The translations under genes and the position numbers were made by a program. Below are positions 1 through 7,493 of a DNA stretch of 64,000 nucleotides, piece by piece. The notes below the pieces were generated by a model. The model was not told the origin of the DNA, did not search any database, and worked only from the letters and a program-made list of their open reading frames with translations. This DNA comes from JBKQVT01 sp963804825. GTDB taxonomy: Bacteria; Planctomycetota; Planctomycetia; Pirellulales; Thermoguttaceae. The DNA is taken from assembly GCA_963804825.1 (NCBI GenBank), contig CAWDRV010000001.1:310001-374000 (forward strand), written 5' to 3'. Numbering within the stretch: position 1 is the first letter of the stretch; each line of letters begins with the position of its first letter.

Positions 1-102
1 CTTGGAGAAGAATAACCGTGTCCCCTTCTGAACAGTGAAGTTCTTTCCAAGTGCTATCGCGGCCCGGGACAACAATCACATTTCGAAGTTGCCCCAATCC
101 CT

Positions 103-1116
103 TCATTTTACCTGCGGGGTCGTGGCTGGCCAGGGGATCGGTTCCACGGCATCCTGGCTGTAGCGTTGGGCCATGCGGACGGCGCGGGCGGCCACCAACT
201 GGCGGAGTTCGGCGGGCTGGAGCACTTCGGCCTGGTCGCCGTAGCCGAGAATCCACCAGGAGATTTCCTGCAAGCCGGAAACGGTGACGTGGAAGTCGAG
301 TGTGCCGTCGTCGTTGCGCACGACGCGCTGGGTCTTATGCCAAGCCACTTCGGCCACGTTGTCGGCCACCATGGGGGCAAAACGCACCACGACCTCGCAA
401 TCGGGTCCCGGCTCCGGAATCAGCCGCCAGGCGTTGCGCAGATAGCGATCGATGGAAAAGCCGCGCGGGATGCGGTAGGTTTCCTCCAACAGGTCCAACG
501 ACAGGATGCGGCCCAGGTTGAAAGTCCGCGTTTGGCGGTGGATCGAGGAGCGGCCGATCACGTACCAACTCCGCTGGCAGAACAGCAAACGATAGGGGTG
601 GAGCAGGGTGAGAATGACCTTTCGCTCGGCCAGGCTGTTGTAGCAGATGCGGACGCAGCGGCGGGCGGAAACCGCCTGGACCAATTGCTGATAGACGGGC
701 GTGCGGCCGTCCAGCGGGTTGTTGGGCGGCGGATGGACCGTCACCGCGTCGGCGGCGCCGCGCAACTGTTGGCGAAGCCGCGGCGGGAGGCTGTTCTCCA
801 GCTTCACCGCCGCACCGAGGGCAGGCCCGAAACAAGGCAACCGCTCGCCCAACTCGTGACAAAGCACGATCAGCGCCAACGCTTCCTCGGGCGTGAAGTT
901 CGTAGGCGAGAGATAATAGGTGCTGGGAATGCAGTGCTGCTGGGATTGCTGATCGAAGTGGAGAGGCACGCCCGACTGGCGCAGCAGGTCCAGGTCACGG
1001 AAGATGGTCCGGCGGGTCACGCCGCAAGCCATCGCCAGGCGCTTGATATTGTACCCCTTTCCAGCCTGAAGCAGACCGATCAGCTTCAACAGACGATGGA
1101 TTCGCGACAGGTTCAT
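103..1116 (-). CDS. WYL-domain transcriptional regulator
   Basis: A 337-residue regulator. The first ~60 residues form a DeoR-like helix-turn-helix with the recognition-helix segment GVTRRTIFRDLDLL. Residues ~150-330 contain a WYL domain, seen as SWYVIGR followed by the long C-terminal WCX-like extension. Proteins of this family bind DNA and sense small ligands or nucleic acid through the WYL fold; the target here is unknown. The ATG at 1116 is needed to keep the helix-turn-helix intact, although no good ribosome binding site precedes it. It lies downstream of, and overlaps, the TolC-type gene on the same strand, so the two may be co-transcribed. Confidence 0.85.
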   Translation of the reverse strand: MNLSRIHRLLKLIGLLQAGKGYNIKRLAMACGVTRRTIFRDLDLLRQSGVPLHFDQQSQQHCIPSTYYLSPTNFTPEEALALIVLCHELGERLPCFGPALGAAVKLENSLPPRLRQQLRGAADAVTVHPPPNNPLDGRTPVYQQLVQAVSARRCVRICYNSLAERKVILTLLHPYRLLFCQRSWYVIGRSSIHRQTRTFNLGRILSLDLLEETYRIPRGFSIDRYLRNAWRLIPEPGPDCEVVVRFAPMVADNVAEVAWHKTQRVVRNDDGTLDFHVTVSGLQEISWWILGYGDQAEVLQPAELRQLVAARAVRMAQRYSQDAVEPIPWPATTPQVK

Positions 1117-3268
1117 GGGGGGCTGATGTTGGATCGGCGTTGGCGGCGGCTGGCATCGGGGCCGGCGGCACCGGCACGGACTCCGGTGCGGGCGCGGGCG
1201 TCGGGACCGGCTCCGGCCGGCCTTCCCTCGGGGGACCGGCGCCGGGCTGGCCGTCGCGGGCGTTTCCGCCCCCCAAGCCGCCGGAATCGGCCCCTTGGTT
1301 GACCGGCCCGCGGCTGATCACCCTCGGCAGTGTAAGTCCATAGTTCAGGGTATGAGCGGCGTCGCGGGCCCTGGCACGGCGGCGGGCATCGAAATAGGCC
1401 TTCCCCGGCCACGGCCCCTCCGACAAGTAAACCCCATTGTACTCCAACAAGGAACCCTTGCGTAGATGGACCTCGGCGATCGACTCGTTGTAGCTGACCA
1501 ACACCCGAAAGTAGTTGCTCTCGGCGTCGGCCAGGGTCCGCTGGGCTTGCAGCAGCACGTCGAAGGTGATCTTTCCGGTGTCGTAGGCGGCCTGGACGGC
1601 CTGCAACTCGCGATCGGCCGCCACGCGGCGGTTGAAGTTGGTCTGGGCCAGCGTGAGGTTCGATTCCAGGTCGCGGATGGCAAAGGCCACCTGGTGCGAT
1701 ACTTCCAACTCTTCGTCCTGGAGCTTGGCCCGTTCGCGGGCCAGGGCCAGTTCGGCATTGCGCACGCCCGACATTTCCTTGCGGAAACCGATCGGCACGG
1801 TGGCTTGGAAGCCCAATTCCCAACTTTGGTAGTCGCCATGGAAAAGGCTCTGATAGGCGTTGTCCTGGATGCCAGTGGCGGCGTCTACGCCATTGCTGGC
1901 CGAGCCGATCATGTTCTGGCCCATGCCGTTCCACGTGTATTGCGCGATGGCGTCCAATCGCGGCAAGAGGTAGTTCTTGGCGGCGACCAATTCCAGTTCC
2001 CGCTGCTTGATCCGCCACCGCTGACGGCGAAGCTCGACGCTGCGGCAGAGGGCTTCGGTGTGGACCTCCGTCCAATCGAACGCCACCTTGGCGGTGGTCG
2101 GCTCGTCGATGGGCCGGATCAACCGCCCGTCGGTCGCGGCCAGGCCCATGATGTAGCGAAGATTGGCCTCTGCTTCGTAGAGGCTCTTCAGGGCGGACTC
2201 GACGGTGCTGCGGAAGAGGAAGTATTGCTCGCGGGCCTGGAACTCCTTGTCGGCTTCGCCGCCGGCGGCGCTGACGACATAGAGGGCGTGAACCTTCCGC
2301 CAAGTCTCCAAAGCGCTGTTGCGCCCGACCACGGCCGCGTCGAGATTGCGGTAGGAAAAATAGAGTTCCCAGTAGGCCTTTTCCACGTCGTAGACCAGGT
2401 CCCGCACCTTGGCCTCGAAATCGGCCAGGGCGACGTCGGTGTTGAGCCGCGAGAGCAACACGCCGTTGTTGACGCCGGGGGTGGCGCCGGGACCGGCAAT
2501 TTGATTGAACTCGACGCCGGCGCCCTGGAGCAACGGCTGGCGGACCTGGACCTGGAAGTTGGCGGTCCAGTCGGAGGGAAACGCCCGCGTGCTGTTCTCA
2601 AAGTCGTAGCCGACGGTGTGCGACACCGTGTACGTGCCGCCCGTGGCCGACGTCTTGCTGATCGCCGTCTGGAATTGCCCCGTCTCTTGCAGGGAGTCTA
2701 TCAGGCTGAAAGGCGAAAAATACGGCGCGACGTTCTGCGGCGCGTGGTTGCGGTTCCAGACGAGGCTGGTGGTCCACTGCGCGTCGAACGCGGCCAGGGC
2801 CGCTTCCACGCCGGGCGCCCCGGTCGCTCCCGTGCCCCGCGCGCTGCTCTCGATGATCGCCGGATCGTAAATCGTGGCCACGCTGTCCGGCGATTGCGTG
2901 ATGAAGGACGGCGGGCCGTTGACCGGGCCGCTGGCGGAAACGAAGGATTGCGGGCTGCTCAGGGCCCCGCCCAAGGAGCGGATCACCTTACTGTTCTCCA
3001 GGGCGTTGCGGACGGCGTCCTCGAGCTTCAGGTCCCAAAGTTCCTTGGCTTCGTTGGTCAGCGACAGGGGGGCCAGCGCCCCCTCGACTTCGCCCAGCGG
3101 ACGTTCGTTGACGTCCGGCGTCTCCAGGGCGGTCGCCATGCCGACGTAATGCGAAAGGTCCGCATTCTTGTCCGGATGGAAGTAGAACGGCTGCTGCGGC
3201 ATACATCCGGCTAGAAGGGCCACGATGAGAAGGATGGCCCCCCTGATGATTGGACAATGCCCGGCCAT
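995..3268 (-). CDS. TolC-family outer-membrane efflux lipoprotein
   Basis: A TolC/OEP-type outer-membrane channel subunit of ~757 residues. It starts with a lipoprotein signal (hydrophobic stretch ending LLAGC, about residue 21 from the ATG at 3268); an in-frame upstream start at 3328 would only add a basic tail. The body has the long helical repeats of the family (for example ALARERAKLQDEELEVSHQV). The last ~100 residues are rich in Pro, Ala and Gly. The open frame runs ~120 bp into the WYL gene. There the peptide is just the out-of-frame reading of that gene, so the true C-terminus is probably near 1116, perhaps lost through an indel. No inner-membrane pump genes are adjacent. Confidence 0.85.
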   Translation of the reverse strand: MAGHCPIIRGAILLIVALLAGCMPQQPFYFHPDKNADLSHYVGMATALETPDVNERPLGEVEGALAPLSLTNEAKELWDLKLEDAVRNALENSKVIRSLGGALSSPQSFVSASGPVNGPPSFITQSPDSVATIYDPAIIESSARGTGATGAPGVEAALAAFDAQWTTSLVWNRNHAPQNVAPYFSPFSLIDSLQETGQFQTAISKTSATGGTYTVSHTVGYDFENSTRAFPSDWTANFQVQVRQPLLQGAGVEFNQIAGPGATPGVNNGVLLSRLNTDVALADFEAKVRDLVYDVEKAYWELYFSYRNLDAAVVGRNSALETWRKVHALYVVSAAGGEADKEFQAREQYFLFRSTVESALKSLYEAEANLRYIMGLAATDGRLIRPIDEPTTAKVAFDWTEVHTEALCRSVELRRQRWRIKQRELELVAAKNYLLPRLDAIAQYTWNGMGQNMIGSASNGVDAATGIQDNAYQSLFHGDYQSWELGFQATVPIGFRKEMSGVRNAELALARERAKLQDEELEVSHQVAFAIRDLESNLTLAQTNFNRRVAADRELQAVQAAYDTGKITFDVLLQAQRTLADAESNYFRVLVSYNESIAEVHLRKGSLLEYNGVYLSEGPWPGKAYFDARRRARARDAAHTLNYGLTLPRVISRGPVNQGADSGGLGGGNARDGQPGAGPPREGRPEPVPTPAPAPESVPVPPAPMPAAANADPTSAPHEPVANPSSVEADRSASGWKGVQYQAPGDGLRRDPPDHLP

Positions 3269-3799
3269 GAGATGCATTCCTCGGAGCGTGTGCTTTCGCG
3301 TGAGCGGCCTGTATCGCAGGCGGTTCACGGTGCCAGTTCAGGTAATACGCCTTCCAGCTTGAATGAGCGCCCCCTGGAATCGAATCCCGCGCTGTTTCAT
3401 GCTGTGATTTGGTATAAAACCCCCCTGGCCGGCACTCGTCGTTGGGCACGCGCATTATGTGCGCCCTCAGAACCGAGCCATCGGCAGACAGGATATCGGC
3501 AGCTTAGACGGCAAACTTTTGCGATTCTGCGCGACCGATAAAGGCAGCTTGCATTGCGCAGACTCCGCGCCATCGCCATCTTGACACGGATTTTTCATCC
3601 CATGTCGCGGCTGTGTCTGTCATGTTGAGACTGGGAAGACTGGGGATACCAGGGGAATAAGAGACCACGGTTGACACGCGCCAACACGTGCGCGGTCGTG
3701 GTACGCCAATCACGCGACCGACGGGAATCTCGGCGAGACCGGGACCAAGAACTCGGCATAGCCGTCTGGGTCGTGAACGGTCATCGATTCGCCTGCGCG
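3269..3799. other. Intergenic region, no gene recognised
   Basis: About 530 bases between the TolC-type gene (reading left) and the end of the glycosyltransferase gene. Short open frames exist on both strands but none has coding character or a convincing ribosome binding site. It should hold the promoter of the TolC/WYL unit and the terminator of the polysaccharide unit, but I cannot point to clear examples. Confidence 0.4.
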
Positions 3800-4993
3800 T
3801 TAGGCACACCTTCTGCCATCAGCAGCGAGAACGCTCGAATTCGACGAACGACGTAAAGTGGCAGGCCGCTTGCCGACGGACGAATCCTGAAGGAAGAGCG
3901 ACCGGAATGCCTCGGTTTCCTCGAAACGCCGCCGCCAATCATGGTCGTGACGAAACTGGGCGATCCCCCGCTCGTCGTCAGCATGACCGAGCGCTTGGGC
4001 AACGACCGAACTCAGGTCATCGGTTTGATCCATGAAGTAGACCCCATCCGCCGCGGTGCGCCGTGCCATTTCGCCAAACCTCGTGCTTAGGACCGGCAGG
4101 CCACAGGCTCGGTAGTCGTAGAACTTGATCGGGTCTACTCCCGCCGTGAGGGCAGTTTTCCGGAATGGGATCAGGCCTGCCGAGAAGTGCGTTAGGTATT
4201 GTCCGACTTCCAGTTGGTTACAGGGTGAAAACAAGCGGATGTTGGCAGGTAGTTTGCCTGGCAGGCCGACAGCGCGGGGGCCAATCAACTCGATGCGCGC
4301 GGCCGGACACTGCCTTGCGAGCCGCAGCACAAGCGACCAATCGAACCAAGGTCCCAAGCATCCAAGGTAGCCCAAAACTACCTCATTTCTCGACGCAGGT
4401 TGCCAAGTCGGCAGGCGCGAAGTGGCGCAAGCGTTCAAGATTTTCTCAACACGTGGACCGCGTTGGGCAAACTTGTCGGCCAAAAATGTTGACGACGCGA
4501 CAATCAAGTCTACTTCGGCGGCGACCGCATCTTCGTGATACTGCATGGAGCGCCGGGACAGCCCCTCGTAGAATTCGGGAAAATTGTCCATGGCGTCGAA
4601 AAAGCTGGCCGACGGTCGCAATTCACGGAGGACTGCGAGAGCCAAGGCCCCCGGCCGGCCGACACCGACAACGGTTTGTCCCTCTGCCATGAACCGGGCC
4701 AGTTTTCGCCACGCGCTGCGCCATAGAAGTCGTCGATTGAGCCAAGCGCCGCCCGGCACGGGTTCGATGGGAAGGGCCGGGACATCAAGGATGCTAACTC
4801 GCGAGTCCAGCGCCGTCTTCTGGTCAGAGGTACTACGGCGACCAAGGTCCCGGAACTGCGGCAGACGTACTGGGTATGGATTTACCCAAAGGACTTCATG
4901 GATGCCCAAGTCAAGCCATCTTTGCACCGTGAAGTGTGGTCGCTGAGCGTAACTGCCGGCGGAGACAGGTGAGAAGTAAATGAGTCGCGTCAT
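3800..4993 (-). CDS. Glycosyltransferase, GT4-like
   Basis: A glycosyltransferase of ~397 residues. Rossmann-type features are visible: an N-terminal RLIYFSPVSAGSYAQRPH segment, a central FFDAMDNFPEFYEG motif like that of two-domain teichuronic/O-antigen transferases, and a C-terminal nucleotide-sugar half (PIKFYDYRACGLPVLST). The ATG at 4993 is preferred because AGAGG precedes it. A GTG at 5041, directly after the wecB stop, is an alternative that adds 16 residues. It is the last gene of the minus-strand arm of the polysaccharide locus. Donor and acceptor sugars cannot be predicted. Confidence 0.75.
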   Translation of the reverse strand: MTRLIYFSPVSAGSYAQRPHFTVQRWLDLGIHEVLWVNPYPVRLPQFRDLGRRSTSDQKTALDSRVSILDVPALPIEPVPGGAWLNRRLLWRSAWRKLARFMAEGQTVVGVGRPGALALAVLRELRPSASFFDAMDNFPEFYEGLSRRSMQYHEDAVAAEVDLIVASSTFLADKFAQRGPRVEKILNACATSRLPTWQPASRNEVVLGYLGCLGPWFDWSLVLRLARQCPAARIELIGPRAVGLPGKLPANIRLFSPCNQLEVGQYLTHFSAGLIPFRKTALTAGVDPIKFYDYRACGLPVLSTRFGEMARRTAADGVYFMDQTDDLSSVVAQALGHADDERGIAQFRHDHDWRRRFEETEAFRSLFLQDSSVGKRPATLRRSSNSSVLAADGRRCA

Positions 4994-5041
4994 AGTCCAC
5001 CAGCCTCTTGGCAAGTTGAGTCGTTGCCTACCGATACTCAC

Positions 5042-6211
5042 CTATGCTGCTCGGCGTTCGGCGAATGGTTCGGGGACTGTTGCAACTTGCCACGCTCGGC
5101 GCACAATCAAATCCACGATGCGAGTGGCGGCAAGACCATCGCCGTAAGGATTCTTTTCGATTTGATGCGAGGCGTAGGCTGCCGAGTCCTGCAACAAGAG
5201 CCGCGTCCGGTCAACAATGGATCGGACGTCCGTTCCCACCAATTCGATGGCGCCGGCTCCAAGGCCCTCGGGCCGCTCGGTAGTCTCACGCATGACCAGG
5301 ACCGGCTTCCGCAGGGAAGGCGCTTCCTCTTGGATTCCTCCGGAGTCGGTGAGAATGAGCGTCGCGCGGCCCATGAGCCAGACAAACTCGTTATAGGGAG
5401 CAGGATCGCACAAATGGATGTTTGGCCTCTCCGTTAGAAACTGGCTGACGGGCTCTCGGACATTCGGATTCAGATGTACGGGGTAAACGAACTCTACTTC
5501 CGGAAAACATTCGGCCAGCTCAACAACCGCCCGGCAAATATTCTCCATGCCGTCGCCGAAGTTTTCTCGGCGGTGTCCGGTGATCAACACCATGCGGCGG
5601 TCGCCGAGAAAAGCGTGCTTCCGTTGCCATTTGGCCGTCGCCTCGCGCTCCCGCGACGCGGTCCAGAGCAGGGCATCGACCACAGTATTGCCGGTCACAT
5701 GGATCCTGCTGGCGGGCACTCCCTCAGCCAGCAGGTTTCCGGCCGCCCATTGGGTTGGTGCGCAGTGCAGAGCGGCAATCAAGCTGGCGACCCGCCGATT
5801 CATCTCTTCGGGCCACGGCGCCTGAAGGTTTCCCGTACGGAGGCCGGCTTCGACGTGAACGAAAGGGACGTGCCGGTAGAATGCGGCCAGTGAAGCAGCC
5901 ATTGCGGTGGTAGTATCCCCCTGAGCAATGACGCAATCCGGCCGGCACTTGACGAGAACATCGTCCAGCCCCTGAAGGCAACGTGCTGTCAACGCGGCCA
6001 GCGTCTGATTCGGCTGCATCAGGTCCAGATCCAGATCGACGTGAATTCCGAAGTAGTCTACCACGGGGTCGAGCATCTGCCGGTGCTGGCCACTGCTGCA
6101 AACCGTTGTCTCAATCTCATCACTACGCCTCCGGCATTCGTGGATTACCGGGGCCATTTTGATGGCCTCGGGGCGAGTGCCCAAGGTCAGTAGTACACGT
6201 GCTTTCACCAT
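5042..6211 (-). CDS. wecB: UDP-N-acetylglucosamine 2-epimerase (non-hydrolysing)
   Basis: A 389-residue enzyme converting UDP-GlcNAc to UDP-ManNAc, a precursor for surface polysaccharides. The family is clear from TLGTRPEAIKMAPV at the N-terminus, AQGDTTTAMA, HVEAGLRTGN, WPEEMNRR, ITGHRREN and the C-terminal TDSGGIQEEAP. The Asp, two Glu and His known to be essential in the E. coli enzyme are all present in these motifs. The length is normal. The stop codon is immediately followed by a possible GTG start of the downstream glycosyltransferase, which supports co-expression. Confidence 0.95.
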   Translation of the reverse strand: MVKARVLLTLGTRPEAIKMAPVIHECRRRSDEIETTVCSSGQHRQMLDPVVDYFGIHVDLDLDLMQPNQTLAALTARCLQGLDDVLVKCRPDCVIAQGDTTTAMAASLAAFYRHVPFVHVEAGLRTGNLQAPWPEEMNRRVASLIAALHCAPTQWAAGNLLAEGVPASRIHVTGNTVVDALLWTASREREATAKWQRKHAFLGDRRMVLITGHRRENFGDGMENICRAVVELAECFPEVEFVYPVHLNPNVREPVSQFLTERPNIHLCDPAPYNEFVWLMGRATLILTDSGGIQEEAPSLRKPVLVMRETTERPEGLGAGAIELVGTDVRSIVDRTRLLLQDSAAYASHQIEKNPYGDGLAATRIVDLIVRRAWQVATVPEPFAERRAA

Positions 6212-6316
6212 GGTAGACTACCAGGATGTCCTGGCCTTCCGGTACATGCTGCTTGCTGCTCCACGTCCGTCGCCACAAACCTCGTCCTGCGGGTGTGTCT
6301 GGCGGGCCTAATCGGC

Positions 6317-6359
6317 CACGCCCATAGGGCGTGGGTTTGGCTTGCCCCGCAAAGCGGGG
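6317..6359. repeat. Two consecutive small hairpins
   Basis: Two perfect inverted repeats lie back to back between wecB and the methyltransferase gene: CACGCCC/GGGCGTG with a 3-base loop (6317-6333) and CCCCGC/GCGGGG with a 3-base loop (6345-6359). No T-tract follows on either strand, so a dispersed palindromic repeat or processing site is more likely than a terminator. Confidence 0.55.
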
Positions 6360-6387
6360 CGAATTACGTAGCGGAAGGCCGCCACTT

Positions 6388-7458
6388 CTACCCTGTAACA
6401 CTCAAGGCCATATTGATGTGCCGGAATCCCACCCCCGGCGAGTAGTCCAGACGCTCGATGCGGAATCCCGCGGCGGTGACCAGTTCTGTCAGTTCCTTGC
6501 AGGTGAAATGCCAGATGTGATCGTCGATCACGGGCCGCTGTGGGTCGGCCGATGGCATCGGCAACTGCTCGTAGCTCGTGTAATACTTCCGTTGCGTGCC
6601 CCACTCAGCGGCGTCCGGCGTTGTGAGATACAACCGGCCGCGGTCCGCTAACAACTCCCGCAATCGCTTCAACGTCGGCAAGGCGTGAAAATTCAAGTGC
6701 TCCAGGACTTCCGTAAAGAGGATCAAGTCAAACCGCACGTTCCATGGAAACACGTCCCGCTCAATATTGTGAACGCAATAGTGGATTCCATGATCGGTGA
6801 TGAGCGACTTCTCCAGGTAGGCGGTGCAGTCGGTCGCATAGGCCTCACAATGCAGCAGCTTGATGGCGTATAGCAGGAGCGTGCCGTAGGCACAGCCGAC
6901 GTCAAGGCACTTCAATCGCGCGGACGCTGCTGGAAAGTCCTCGCGAATCCACGCTGGGACATGCAGCCAATACCGCGCCTCGCACTCACGGTATCGCAAA
7001 CAGTAGTAATCGTCCGGGTTGCTTTTCAATCGTCTGGCCCCGATTTCCTCCTGGCACGCCTGGAGAAGCTGGGCCAGAGGCCCTTCGGCTAAGGAGTCGG
7101 CCGTTGGCGACAGTTGGTAGGGGGCGACTCCGATGCGCACAGGTTCTCTGGCAATCTCCGCCAATCGACGCCACCCGGCTGAGAGATTTCCTCCGTTCAG
7201 GCGCCGCGGTGAGAAGTGCGCGGCCCCGCGTACGGCACGCCAGGCTTTTCGGGCCAGGCGCTCGCGATGGCCGCCCGGCGGCAGAAGCCACTGCCGCAGC
7301 CAATGTACCGTCTCCTGCACGCAACCGCGCCGAACACTCTCTGGCGCTGTCAACTCCGTGGTGGCTCTCGTGACCTGCCCGTGCAATCCTTGTCCGCCGG
7401 CTGCCTGGCCCTGGACGTCCTGGCGACTCACTGCCGTAGCCGCTCCATCAGAATCCAT
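6388..7458 (-). CDS. Class I SAM-dependent methyltransferase
   Basis: A 356-residue protein whose residues ~170-300 form a Rossmann methyltransferase: motif I is LDVGCAYGTLLLY, the acidic strand end is AYATDCTAYLE, and the post-motif is LILFTEVLEHL. The N-terminal ~120 residues are Arg-rich and not recognised. AGGAGA lies eight bases before the ATG at 7458. It begins 35 bases after the end of the large fusion gene and precedes wecB in the same direction. Methyltransferases in ABC-exported polysaccharide loci often cap or decorate the glycan; a role here is inferred from context only. Confidence 0.8.
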   Translation of the reverse strand: MDSDGAATAVSRQDVQGQAAGGQGLHGQVTRATTELTAPESVRRGCVQETVHWLRQWLLPPGGHRERLARKAWRAVRGAAHFSPRRLNGGNLSAGWRRLAEIAREPVRIGVAPYQLSPTADSLAEGPLAQLLQACQEEIGARRLKSNPDDYYCLRYRECEARYWLHVPAWIREDFPAASARLKCLDVGCAYGTLLLYAIKLLHCEAYATDCTAYLEKSLITDHGIHYCVHNIERDVFPWNVRFDLILFTEVLEHLNFHALPTLKRLRELLADRGRLYLTTPDAAEWGTQRKYYTSYEQLPMPSADPQRPVIDDHIWHFTCKELTELVTAAGFRIERLDYSPGVGFRHINMALSVTG

Positions 7459-7493
7459 ATTGTTCGTCTCCTACTGGGGCCAAGCCCCGGCGG

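Noticed and set aside
1466..3214. 582-codon plus-strand open frame opposite the TolC-type gene
   Set aside because: It is an antisense shadow caused by high GC; the minus strand encodes a clear TolC-family protein.
6317..6359. The two hairpins before wecB as a rho-independent terminator
   Set aside because: No T-tract follows on either strand, and the genes on both sides run in the same direction.
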